NCBI GenBank assembly: GCA_022567015.1
Contig: JADFHR010000052.1
Span: forward strand, 1 to 15,157
DNA from: Pseudomonadota bacterium
GTDB lineage: Bacteria > Pseudomonadota > Alphaproteobacteria > Rhodospirillales > 2-02-FULL-58-16
Reading direction: 5' to 3'
DNA length: 15,157 nt
The number at the start of each line of letters is the position of its first letter. Within the stretch, counting starts at the first letter, position 1. The translations under genes and the position numbers were made by a program. Below, piece after piece: positions 8,992 to 15,157 of this stretch. A model generated the notes under the pieces. That model ran no database searches, was not told the DNA's origin, and saw only the letters and a program-made list of their open reading frames with translations.

Positions 8992-10032
8992 ATGGAATAC
9001 AGCCGCCTGGGCCGAACCGACATCATGGTCAGCCGCGTCTGCCTCGGCACCATGACGTTCGGCGAACAGAACACGGAAGCCGAGGCCCACCAGCAGCTGG
9101 ATATGGCGGTCGCCGCCGGCGTCACCTTCATCGACACCGCCGAGATGTATTCCTTTCCGGCCCGCGCCGAGACCTTCGGGCGCAGCGAAACCATCATCGG
9201 CACCTGGATGAAGGCGCGCGCCATGCGGGACAAGGTGATCGTCGCCACCAAGATCACCGGGCCGGCGCCGCGCTTCCCCTACATCCGCGGCGGCGACCTC
9301 AGGTTCGACCGCGCCCACATCGAAGCGGCCGTGGACGCCAGCCTCGAACGGCTGCAGACCGATTACGTGGACCTCTATCAGCTCCATTGGCCCGAGCGGA
9401 ACACCAACTTCTTCGGCCGGCTCGGCTACGAACACGAAGAAGACGACGCCTTCACCCCCCTGGAAGACGTTCTCGGGGTACTCGCGGACCTGGTGCGGGC
9501 GGGAAAGGTGCGCTGCATCGGCCTTTCCAACGAGACGCCGTGGGGCGTCATGAAATTCCTCGCCCTGGCGGAGGCCAACGGGCTGCCCCGGATGGTGAGC
9601 GTGCAGAACCCGTACAACCTGCTCAACCGGGTCTTCGAAGTGGGACTGGCCGAGGCGGCGATTCGCGAGGACTGCGGCCTGCTCGCCTATTCGCCGCTCG
9701 CCTTCGGGGTCCTGTCCGGCAAGTATCTGGGCGGCGCCAAGCCCCCGGGGGCGCGCCTCAGCCTGTTTCCCCGGTTCGCCCGCTACGAGAAGGCCAACGG
9801 CGTCGCCGCCACCGAGGCCTACGTGGCCCTGGCCCGCCGCCACGGGCTGGATCCGGCGCGGATGGCCCTGGCCTATGTGCACGGACGCCGGTTCCTGACC
9901 AGCACGATCATCGGCGCCACGACCCTGGCGCAGCTCGAGAGCGACCTGGCGTCGGTCGACGTGAAACTGCCCCCGGACGTCGTCGACGGCATCGAGGCCA
10001 TCCACCGGGAAAACCCCAACCCGGCGCCGTGA
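8992..10032 (+). CDS. tas: NADP(H)-dependent aldo-keto reductase, Tas-like
   Basis: The 346-residue cytoplasmic oxidoreductase matches E. coli Tas in length and in many blocks, such as LGTMTFGEQN (18-27), ERLQTDYVDLYQLHWP (119-134), NPYNLLNR and LARRHGLDPARMALA. The catalytic tetrad of the superfamily is visible as D48, Y53, K87 and H132. These enzymes reduce aldehydes and ketones with NADPH; the physiological substrate of Tas is not settled (the E. coli gene was found as a suppressor of tyrosine auxotrophy). The start ATG has AGAGGG upstream. The gene is in an operon with the FIST gene and thpR, the latter starting 19 bases downstream. Confidence 0.93.
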   Translation: MEYSRLGRTDIMVSRVCLGTMTFGEQNTEAEAHQQLDMAVAAGVTFIDTAEMYSFPARAETFGRSETIIGTWMKARAMRDKVIVATKITGPAPRFPYIRGGDLRFDRAHIEAAVDASLERLQTDYVDLYQLHWPERNTNFFGRLGYEHEEDDAFTPLEDVLGVLADLVRAGKVRCIGLSNETPWGVMKFLALAEANGLPRMVSVQNPYNLLNRVFEVGLAEAAIREDCGLLAYSPLAFGVLSGKYLGGAKPPGARLSLFPRFARYEKANGVAATEAYVALARRHGLDPARMALAYVHGRRFLTSTIIGATTLAQLESDLASVDVKLPPDVVDGIEAIHRENPNPAP

Positions 10033-10051
10033 GCGCGAGTATGGGTCCGTG

Positions 10052-10588
10052 ATGCGTCTCTTCGTCGGCGTCCCGTTACCCGCCGAGGTGCGCGAAAGCC
10101 TGGGGAACCTGTGTTCCGGCGTGCCCGGCGCCCGCTGGGTGGACACCGGCACCATCCATATCACCCTCAGGTTCATCGGCGAGGTGGACAGCACCCAGGC
10201 CGAGGACATCGACGCGGCCCTGAGCGACGTGCGCCAGCCGGCCTTCCGGCTCGCCCTTCGCGGGGTGGGGTGTTTCGCTTCGGGACGCAAGGTGCGCGCG
10301 GTGTGGGCCGGGGTGGTGAAGTCGGACGGATTGGCGCACCTGCGGGACAAGGTCGAATCGGCCATCGTCCGCGCCGGCTTCGAGCCCGAGCGCCGCAAAT
10401 TCAAGCCCCATGTCACCCTGGCCCGCTTCAGGAACACGTCGAGCGCCCGGGTCGCCCCCTATCTCGAGACCCACAACGCCTTTGCCGCCGGACCGTTCCC
10501 GGTGGACCGCTTCGATCTGCTGCGCAGCCATCTGAGCCACGCCGGCGCCAAATACGAGACCATCGCCGACTATCCGCTGGGGGAGTAA
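10052..10588 (+). CDS. thpR: RNA 2',3'-cyclic phosphodiesterase (2H superfamily, ThpR/LigT)
   Basis: The 178-residue protein carries the two HxT motifs that define the 2H phosphoesterases: HITL at 36-39 and HVTL at 120-123, with the typical LARF following. ThpR opens 2',3'-cyclic phosphates on RNA to 2'-phosphates and can act in reverse as a 2'-5' RNA ligase in vitro. Length and the opening MRLFVGVPLP are standard for the family. The ATG at 10052 is preferred to a GTG one codon earlier. It is the last gene of the FIST-tas-thpR run; two GC hairpins follow within 65 bases of the stop but lack a T tract. Confidence 0.95.
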   Translation: MRLFVGVPLPAEVRESLGNLCSGVPGARWVDTGTIHITLRFIGEVDSTQAEDIDAALSDVRQPAFRLALRGVGCFASGRKVRAVWAGVVKSDGLAHLRDKVESAIVRAGFEPERRKFKPHVTLARFRNTSSARVAPYLETHNAFAAGPFPVDRFDLLRSHLSHAGAKYETIADYPLGE

Positions 10589-10608
10589 TGCCGGAATTCC
10601 CGGGGGTC

Positions 10609-10651
10609 GCGGGGGCGCCCCCCGCATACGTTGTCGGGGGGACACCCCCCG
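10609..10651. repeat. Two adjacent perfect GC hairpins downstream of thpR
   Basis: The first is GCGGGGG-CGC-CCCCCGC (10609-10625) and the second CGGGGGG-ACA-CCCCCCG (10635-10651), each a 7-bp stem with a 3-base loop. No T run follows, so a role as an intrinsic terminator is doubtful; they may be intergenic palindromic repeats that protect or end transcripts. Confidence 0.6.
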
Positions 10652-10842
10652 GTGGCCCCCCGGGCGTGTAAGGGCCGGAACGGCAGGGACCGCCGAAGGC
10701 GGAAGAAAGCACTGAGAGGATGAATTATTCCCGGCGTCCCCCAGCGCGCCCGGCGTTGAAAAAATTCAAACGCAGGGGAGGCAAAGGACGGGGGTTATGC
10801 CGCGCGGCCGTGGGTATTCCCGGGCGTTCGTCGAGACGAACG

Positions 10843-10985
10843 TTCATCCGTGTTCATCCGTGTCCACCCGGCGACGCCGATGCCAAGGCGGGTCCATCCG
10901 CGTTCGATGGCCACCATTCGCCGTTCCAAGCCAATGACCTTCCGATTGAAAAGCGGGTGATCATCTGGCACGGATGAACACGGAT
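10843..10985. repeat. Short repeat element with inverted TTCATCCGTG arms
   Basis: TTCATCCGTG occurs twice in tandem at 10843-10862. The 17 bases 10846-10862 recur as an exact inverted copy at 10969-10985, enclosing 106 bases, with a degenerate unit (GTCCATCCGCG) inside. The arrangement resembles a dispersed or non-autonomous repeat. Similar ATCCGTGTTC decamer strings are, to my recollection, scattered in many environmental bacterial genomes. Confidence 0.6.
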
Positions 10986-10989
10986 ACAC

Positions 10990-11004
10990 CGGGATGAAAT
11001 CCCG
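10990..11004 (-). terminator. Hairpin just after the fructosamine-kinase stop
   Basis: CGGGAT-TTC-ATCCCG on the minus strand starts 2 bases after the stop codon. It lacks a following U tract, so termination is only a possibility. Confidence 0.3.
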
Positions 11005-11006
11005 CA

Positions 11007-11861
11007 TTAAACCCCGAAGCGGGCGAGGGTGCGCTCCACCGAGGCCACGTAGGAGCCGCCGAACAGGCGCACGTGGACGAGCAGCGGATAGAGATTGTAG
11101 AGATCGCGGCGGTCTTCGAAGAACCCGGGCCTCAGCGGCGCGCGCTCCTGGTAGCGGTCGAAAAAGGGCTGGCCGAAGGTGCCGAACATCGTGCCGAAGG
11201 CGAGCTCGATCTCCGCATCGGCGTAATAGACGGCCGGGTCGACGAAACCGGCGATGCGCCCGTCCCGGCACAGGACGTTGCCGGTCCACATGTCTCCGTG
11301 AACGAGGGACGGCTTGGCGCCGTCATCCAGCCAGGTCTCCAGGCGGCCGGCGAGCGCCTCGAGGCGGGTCATCAGGCGCCCGGGCAGGCGCCCGGCGTCC
11401 AGCGCCTGGCGCCCCATGTGGAGCAGGCGGTGGTCGCGGAAGAAGGCGATCCAGCTCTCTGTGCGCGGGTTGGGCTGGTGCAGGCCCCCGATCACCGTGT
11501 CCCGCTCGAAGCCGAAGGTATCGGCCGTCACCCCGTGCAGGTCGGCGAGCAGGTCCGCGGCGTGGAGTTGCGCGTCCGCCGTCAGGCCGCCCCGGGTCTC
11601 GATGAAGGTCATCAGCAACAGCCGGTCGTCGGCGTGCACGACCGTGGGCACCGGGAGGGTGCTGTGGTCCGCCAGATAGCGCAGCATGAAGCCTTCCACG
11701 GCGAGGCCGCTGCCGGCGGCGCCGGTCTTGGCGACCAGGGCCTCGCCGTTCTCCAGGCCGACCCGGTGGACCTCGCCGATGCAGCCCCCGCCGAGGGGGG
11801 AAAACCGGACCGGGCGGGAGCCGGTGAGGCGGGCGATGGTCTCGGCGATGTCGCGGTCCAT
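11007..11861 (-). CDS. Fructosamine kinase family protein (FN3K/YniA-like)
   Basis: The 284-residue kinase-fold protein phosphorylates ketoamine sugars bound to lysines; bacterial members act mainly on ribulosamines and erythrulosamines, so the adduct becomes unstable and falls off (deglycation). Visible landmarks: a glycine-rich GGGCIGEVH loop (24-32), K45 for ATP, HQPNPRTESW (128-137), the catalytic LVHGDMWTGN (186-195, with D190 and N195), metal-binding FVDPAVYYAD (206-215) and NLYPLLVHVRLFGGSY near the end. Length is normal. The ATG at 11861 has no good ribosome site, but homology starts there. The phosphatase gene lies upstream on the same strand, 218 bases away across three hairpins, so co-transcription is uncertain. 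The substrate is inferred from the family only. Confidence 0.92.
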   Translation of the reverse strand: MDRDIAETIARLTGSRPVRFSPLGGGCIGEVHRVGLENGEALVAKTGAAGSGLAVEGFMLRYLADHSTLPVPTVVHADDRLLLMTFIETRGGLTADAQLHAADLLADLHGVTADTFGFERDTVIGGLHQPNPRTESWIAFFRDHRLLHMGRQALDAGRLPGRLMTRLEALAGRLETWLDDGAKPSLVHGDMWTGNVLCRDGRIAGFVDPAVYYADAEIELAFGTMFGTFGQPFFDRYQERAPLRPGFFEDRRDLYNLYPLLVHVRLFGGSYVASVERTLARFGV

Positions 11862-11941
11862 GGAATTTCAGTGCCTCGCCATCGGTAGGATCAAAAATCC
11901 CGGATACACTTCGTCGTGGCACCAGAAGCGGCTTGCGCCGG

Positions 11942-12021
11942 GTGGGGTTGCACCCCACGCCCCGCTTTTTCTTAGGGCCAGAGGCCCTAAAACCTAGGGG
12001 GTGCGGGGCCACCGGCCCCGC
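11942..12021. repeat. Cluster of three perfect hairpins between phosphatase and kinase genes
   Basis: Stems are GTGGGGT-TGC-ACCCCAC (11942-11958), TTAGGGCC-AGA-GGCCCTAA (11972-11990) and GCGGGGCC-ACC-GGCCCCGC (12003-12021). They lie in the 218-bp gap between two minus-strand genes. Read on that strand, the last-listed stem is met first and is followed 9 bases later by TTTT, so it might partly end the phosphatase transcript. The density of perfect stems suggests a composite intergenic repeat. Confidence 0.65.
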
Positions 12022-12079
12022 GAGAGCCGGCGCGGCAGCGCCCCGGGGGCGGTAGGCCCCGGGCCCGTTGCGGCGCCGG

Positions 12080-12553
12080 TCACAAGTGGTTCTCGCGGAT
12101 GTGGGCGAGCAGCCCTTGCGCGGCCTTCTCGGTCAGGTCCAGCACCAGGTCGAACCCGTGGGCGTCTCCGTAATAGGGGTCGGGCACGTCGCGCCGTCCC
12201 GCGTCCGGCGCGAAATCCAGGAACAGGCCGAGCCGGTGCTCCTCGCCGGGCGGGCACATTTGCGACAGATCGGCGTGGTTCCTGGTGTCCATGGCCAGCA
12301 CGTAGTCGAAGGCCGTGAAGTCCCCGGGCCTGATCGTGCGCGCCCGTTGTCCGCTCAGGCTGATGCCGCGCCGCCGCGCCGCGGCCTGGGCCCTGGGGTC
12401 GGGCGCATCGCCCACGTGCCAGTCGCCGAGGCCCGCGGAATCGACGCCGATGACCTCGCTCAGGCCCTCGCGCTCGACCAGCGCCCGGAACACGCCCTCG
12501 GCGGTGGGCGAACGGCAGATGTTGCCCAGGCAGACGAACATCACGTTGACCAA
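12080..12553 (-). CDS. Low-molecular-weight protein-tyrosine phosphatase
   Basis: The 157-residue protein has the family P-loop CLGNICRS (C8, R14) and the general-acid motif DPYYG (D125) at standard positions. It removes phosphate from phosphotyrosine. Members of this family have also been shown to act on ribulosamine 5-phosphate and related sugar-phosphate adducts on proteins, which fits the fructosamine-kinase gene next in line. The best start is a TTG at 12553: GGAG lies 9 bases upstream and MVNVMFVCLGN matches the usual N-terminus. The in-frame ATG four codons later would have no ribosome site and would crowd the P-loop. It diverges from the sirtuin gene with 73 bases between them. Confidence 0.93.
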   Translation of the reverse strand: MVNVMFVCLGNICRSPTAEGVFRALVEREGLSEVIGVDSAGLGDWHVGDAPDPRAQAAARRRGISLSGQRARTIRPGDFTAFDYVLAMDTRNHADLSQMCPPGEEHRLGLFLDFAPDAGRRDVPDPYYGDAHGFDLVLDLTEKAAQGLLAHIRENHL

Positions 12554-12626
12554 TGGGGACTTCTCCGTGGTTTTCCGACGCCGGGGTGGATTATCATGAC
12601 CCTACACGCCACGGGCAAGGGCCTCA

Positions 12627-13352
12627 ATGAGCGCGACATCCGAGCGGCACATCGTCGTCCTCACGGGCGCCGGCATTTCGAAGGAGTCCGGCCTCGACAC
12701 CTTCCGCGACGCCGACGGCATCTGGGCCAAGGTGCGCCTCGAGGACGTGGCCACGCCCGAGGCCTTCGCCCGCGATCCGGTGGCCGTGCACGCGTTCTAC
12801 AACGCCCGGCGCAGCAGGCTGGCCGGCGGCGGCGTGCACCCCAACGCCGCCCACGAGGCGCTGGCGCGCCTCGCCGGCGAATGGCCGGGCCGGGTGCTGG
12901 TGGTGACCCAGAACATCGACGACCTGCATGAGAAGGCGGGCAGCCGCAACCTGGTGCACATGCACGGCGAGCTGCTGAAGGTGCGCTGCGCCGCGTGCCA
13001 GCGTGTATTCCCGAGGACCTCGGACCTCGGCGTCGGGGACGCCTGCGGGGACTGCGCGGCCACCGGAACGCTGAGGCCCCACGTGGTGTGGTTCGGCGAG
13101 ATGCCGATGGAGATGGAGCGCATTTACGACGCGCTGTCGGCGTGCGCGCTGTTCATGTCCGTGGGCACGTCGGGCAACGTCTATCCGGCGGCCGGCTTCG
13201 TCGAGCACGTCGGCCTGTCCGGCGATGCCCACACGGTGGAGCTCAACCTGGAGCCGTCGGTGGGCGCCAGCCTGTTCGCCGAGACCGTCTACGGCCCGGC
13301 GACGGAAGTGGTGCCGGCCTATGTGGACAGGATCCTCGAACAGGGGTGGTAG
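12627..13352 (+). CDS. cobB: NAD-dependent protein deacylase, CobB-type sirtuin
   Basis: The 241-residue enzyme uses NAD to remove acyl groups from lysines. Motifs in order: GAGIS (14-18) for NAD, Y58 and R61 in YNARR (the YxxR signature that lets SIRT5/CobB-type enzymes take succinyl and malonyl groups), TQNIDDLH (94-101), catalytic H113 in HMHGE, four zinc cysteines C121, C124, C140 and C143, VVWFGE (153-158), SVGTSGNVYPAA (178-189) and LNLEP. All are present, so it should be active. The ATG at 12627 has AAGGG 6 bases upstream. It shares a 73-base divergent region with the phosphatase gene; I see no strong promoter there beyond a weak TATCAT at 12592. Confidence 0.95.
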   Translation: MSATSERHIVVLTGAGISKESGLDTFRDADGIWAKVRLEDVATPEAFARDPVAVHAFYNARRSRLAGGGVHPNAAHEALARLAGEWPGRVLVVTQNIDDLHEKAGSRNLVHMHGELLKVRCAACQRVFPRTSDLGVGDACGDCAATGTLRPHVVWFGEMPMEMERIYDALSACALFMSVGTSGNVYPAAGFVEHVGLSGDAHTVELNLEPSVGASLFAETVYGPATEVVPAYVDRILEQGW

Positions 13353-13384
13353 CCGGGGGCCTGTCGCGTACGCTTTCGGCGCGT

Positions 13385-13399
13385 CGATCGGGCCGATCG
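13385..13399. terminator. Palindrome at the convergent sirtuin/glucosaminidase junction
   Basis: CGATCG-GGC-CGATCG forms a 6-bp stem with a 3-base loop in the 67 bases between the two convergent stops. There is no T tract on either side. It may serve both transcripts, but this is weak. Confidence 0.25.
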
Positions 13400-13419
13400 G
13401 GAAACCGTCGCCCGGTCGA

Positions 13420-14310
13420 TCACCGGGTTGCCAGGCGGGCGGCGTCGAAGTCGTCCAGCCGGTTGCTGCGGATGACCTCCTCGATCGCCCGAACGTAGTC
13501 CTCGCGCCGTTCCGAATAGGAGGTCAGGTGGCGGGCCAGGGCCAGCCCTGCGGGCATCAGGTCGTCGCCGCGCCCGGCGGCCCGGGCGCGGCGTAAGGCG
13601 GTGTAGGCGCGATGGGTGTTGAGATTGTGAAGATAGGATCGCACGGACTCGGCGATGGTGCGAAAATGCCTGACCTTGAAGGAACCGTCGCCGCCCGCGG
13701 GCACCAGGCCGTCGACGGCGTCGTCGTAGGTGTGCTGGCCGAAGAAGTTGTTGGCCTCGTCGACGAAACGCGAAGCGCCCCAGCCGCTCTCGATGGCCGC
13801 CTGGGCGAGGACCAGCGACGGCGGCACCGCGTCCACCCGGCGCCTCAGGGTCGCCACGTCGCCCTCGCGGACCCCGTAGTGGGCGTACAAATCCCGAATG
13901 GCTGCCGTGGGTGAGCGCCACACCCGCTTGCGTTCCTCCAGAATATGTCGGTTTTCGCGCAGGATCAAAGGAAGCATCAGGCGCAGGAACAGCCCCTTGC
14001 GCCGGGCGGTGTCGGCGATGTCCTGAAGGCCGGTTCCCACCCTGTCGACGAAAACCGCGTCCACCGATCCGCCCGCCCGCACGCCTTCGAGGTCGTAGGC
14101 CGCGATCTCGGCGAGGCCGGGGGCGGGGCCGGGGGCGGGCGGCGTCGGTACGATGAGGCGGATGCCAAGGATGACGATGGCGGCCAGGACGCCGGCAAGG
14201 ACCAGTTTGGCCGGGAGCGGTGTACGCGTCGTCCACACCCGGGCCGCCCACCGCCGACCGGCGGCCCGCACGAGAGGCGCGATTTTCCGCGTTGCCGCAA
14301 TTATAGTCAT
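13420..14310 (-). CDS. Membrane-anchored Bax-like glucosaminidase (peptidoglycan hydrolase)
   Basis: The 296-residue protein has a basic N-terminus, one membrane span at about 34-54 (LPAKLVLAGVLAAIVILGI region) and a proline-rich linker (55-64). The C-terminal two thirds resembles E. coli Bax and the glucosaminidase domain (about 110-290). The likely catalytic glutamate is E174 in AQAAIESGWG, followed by NNFFGQHTY (188-196) and the YLHNLNTHRAY segment typical of the family. It probably faces the periplasm and trims beta-N-acetylglucosaminyl bonds in peptidoglycan, but Bax itself has no well-defined role. The ATG at 14310 has GAGGA just upstream. It diverges from the glycosylase gene with 62 bases between them. 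Confidence 0.9.
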   Translation of the reverse strand: MTIIAATRKIAPLVRAAGRRWAARVWTTRTPLPAKLVLAGVLAAIVILGIRLIVPTPPAPGPAPGLAEIAAYDLEGVRAGGSVDAVFVDRVGTGLQDIADTARRKGLFLRLMLPLILRENRHILEERKRVWRSPTAAIRDLYAHYGVREGDVATLRRRVDAVPPSLVLAQAAIESGWGASRFVDEANNFFGQHTYDDAVDGLVPAGGDGSFKVRHFRTIAESVRSYLHNLNTHRAYTALRRARAAGRGDDLMPAGLALARHLTSYSERREDYVRAIEEVIRSNRLDDFDAARLATR

Positions 14311-14341
14311 GGTCCTCGGTCGGAAGCGTTCGTACGGGGCG

Positions 14342-14355
14342 CCGATTATGATCGG
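14342..14355. promoter_or_regulatory. Palindrome in the divergent promoter region, possible operator
   Basis: CCGAT-TATG-ATCGG is a perfect 5+5 inverted repeat in the 62-base gap between the glucosaminidase and glycosylase starts, overlapping TATGAT, a possible -10. It could bind a dimeric repressor, but such short palindromes also occur by chance. Confidence 0.3.
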
Positions 14356-14372
14356 AAAGACCCAAACAAATT

Positions 14373-14957
14373 GTGAATGACCTGGAGTCCCTGCTCGGCG
14401 ACGTGCGCGCCTGCCGCGTCTGCGCGGCCCATCTGCCGCTGGGGCCGCGTCCGGTCCTCAGGGCGGCGGCCGGGGCGCGGCTGATGATCGTCGGCCAGGC
14501 GCCGGGGACTAAGGTGCACGAGACCGGAATCCCGTGGAACGATCCCTCGGGCGACCGCCTGCGCGCCTGGCTGGACATGGACCGGGACACCTTCTACGAC
14601 GCCCGGCGCATCGCCATCATCCCCACCGGGTTCTGCTATCCGGGCCGGGCCGGGAACGGCGGCGACAACCCGCCCCGGCCCGAGTGCGCGCCGCTCTGGC
14701 ATCCGCCCCTGCGGGCCGCCCTGCCGAAGATCGCGCTCACGTTGCTGGTGGGGACGTACGCCCAGGCGTTCTACCTGGGCGAACGGCGCGCAAAGACCAT
14801 GACGGAAACGGTGAAGGCCTGGCGCGCCTACCTGCCGGAGTTCCTGCCGACGCCCCACCCGAGCTGGCGCACCACCGGCTGGCTCAGGAAAAACCCCTGG
14901 TTCGAGGCGGACGTGGTGCCGGAGCTGAGGCAACGGGTACGAAGGGCCCTGGACTAG
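14373..14957 (+). CDS. Uracil-DNA glycosylase family protein with four-cysteine cluster
   Basis: The 194-residue protein has the UDG fold motifs GQAPG (41-45, motif 1) and HPS (162-164, motif 3) with NPWF nearby. C14 and C17 (CxxC) plus C88 and C105 (Cx16C) match the spacing of the 4Fe-4S site in family 4 uracil-DNA glycosylases. It would remove uracil or another damaged base from DNA as the first step of base excision repair. Motif 1 has Q where family 4 has E (GEAPG), and a GIPWNDPSGDRLR stretch (52-64) follows, so it belongs to a side branch whose substrate I cannot name. The start is GTG 14373; the ribosome site is poor. An ATG at 14348 is out of frame. Confidence 0.86.
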   Translation: MNDLESLLGDVRACRVCAAHLPLGPRPVLRAAAGARLMIVGQAPGTKVHETGIPWNDPSGDRLRAWLDMDRDTFYDARRIAIIPTGFCYPGRAGNGGDNPPRPECAPLWHPPLRAALPKIALTLLVGTYAQAFYLGERRAKTMTETVKAWRAYLPEFLPTPHPSWRTTGWLRKNPWFEADVVPELRQRVRRALD

Positions 14958-14987
14958 GGAATGGGGCGCGGCGCGGCGCCGGCGCGG

Positions 14988-15022
14988 CCCTGGGTATTAT
15001 ACCAAGGGGCGCTGATCATGAC
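14988..15022 (+). repeat. IS-end-like palindrome, possible second IS630 end or scar
   Basis: From 14999 the sequence reads ATACCAAGGGGCGCTGATCA and then TGACC. It matches the left end of the resident IS (ATACCAATGGCGCTC...TTTGACC) with a one-base insertion and a few changes. Just before it, CCCTGGGTATTA (14988-14999) resembles the right end of the IS read outward (CCCTTGGTATTA). The two halves form a palindrome around GGTAT-T-ATACC. The remaining 135 bases to the window edge show no gene I can name, although a frame from an ATG at 15018 stays open to the edge. Confidence 0.55.
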
Positions 15023-15157
15023 CCCTAGAGATCGCGTAGGCGGCTCGTCGGGCAGGAGGAAAGTTGCAGGCGATGCGGCGCATCGTCAAAACTTTTCGAC
15101 GCCCCCGACTGGCCGCATACGCGACCGGAACGGCGGCTTACCAAGGCTTTCGGACGG

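Larger units (their letters stand above)
10589..11006. other. 418-bp intergenic region rich in repeats, no convincing gene
   Basis: This lies between the convergent thpR and fructosamine-kinase genes. It holds two GC hairpins next to thpR, a repeat element built on TTCATCCGTG, and a hairpin beside the kinase stop. An 85-codon open frame at 10720-10977 runs through the repeat, has no recognisable domain and no clear ribosome site, so I do not call it. Confidence 0.7.

Noticed and set aside
8974..10437. 487-codon open frame on the minus strand
   Set aside because: Antisense to the aldo-keto reductase and thpR genes, both well supported. The translation shows no family sequence.
10720..10977. 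85-codon open frame in the intergenic repeat region
   Set aside because: It runs through the TTCATCCGTG repeat, has no domain or clear ribosome site, and its composition is that of translated non-coding GC-rich DNA.
13319..14590. 423-codon open frame on the minus strand
   Set aside because: A different frame on the same strand as the glucosaminidase gene; arginine/proline-rich shadow translation without motifs.
15018..15157. Possible start of a coding region at the right edge
   Set aside because: The frame from ATG 15018 is open to the edge, but its 46 codons match nothing I recognise and it lies inside an IS-end-like sequence; too short to call.

Overview
The window is about 15 kb of GC-rich chromosomal DNA, densely coding on both strands. 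The gene set, codon bias and protein styles point to an alphaproteobacterium, probably of the Rhodospirillales type. That placement is an inference from family resemblance; there is no rRNA or tRNA here to confirm it. I see no tRNA, rRNA, CRISPR array or phage genes.

Layout. (1) Positions 3-5509 hold a type I secretion operon on the + strand: the C-terminal 810+ residues of an RTX calcium-binding secreted protein cut by the left edge, then its ABC exporter (PrtD type, no peptidase-like N-terminal domain) and its HlyD-type adaptor, with a 4-base ATGA overlap between the last two. No TolC-type outer-membrane gene is present. (2) Positions 5691-6856 are a 1166-bp IS630-family insertion sequence with imperfect inverted ends and TA target duplications. 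Its transposase is split into two frames joined by a run of seven A, a likely -1 frameshift site. The IS landed exactly at the 3' end of the neighbouring Bax inhibitor-1 (BI-1/YccA) gene and now supplies that gene's stop codon. (3) Positions 7862-10588 are a tight + strand operon: a FIST-domain sensory protein, a Tas-like aldo-keto reductase, and the RNA 2',3'-cyclic phosphodiesterase ThpR. (4) Positions 11007-13352 hold a fructosamine-kinase family protein and a low-molecular-weight protein-tyrosine phosphatase (both - strand), with a CobB-type sirtuin diverging from the phosphatase. All three can remove lysine modifications (sugar adducts, sugar phosphates, acyl groups), so this looks like a small protein-repair neighbourhood. 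(5) Positions 13420-14957 hold a divergent pair: a membrane-anchored Bax-like glucosaminidase (- strand) and a four-cysteine uracil-DNA glycosylase family protein (+ strand), with a small palindrome between them. (6) The last 200 bases contain no assignable gene, but a sequence resembling the ends of the resident IS lies at 14988-15022, so another IS copy or a scar may begin there.

Between genes there are repeated perfect GC-rich hairpins (near 7780, 10610-10650, 11940-12020) and a short element built on the decamer TTCATCCGTG (10843-10985). Nothing in the window is clearly an undescribed system. The points I would look at first are the IS that rewrote a stop codon, the candidate lysine-repair cluster, the IS-end palindrome at the right edge, and the divergent glycosylase.
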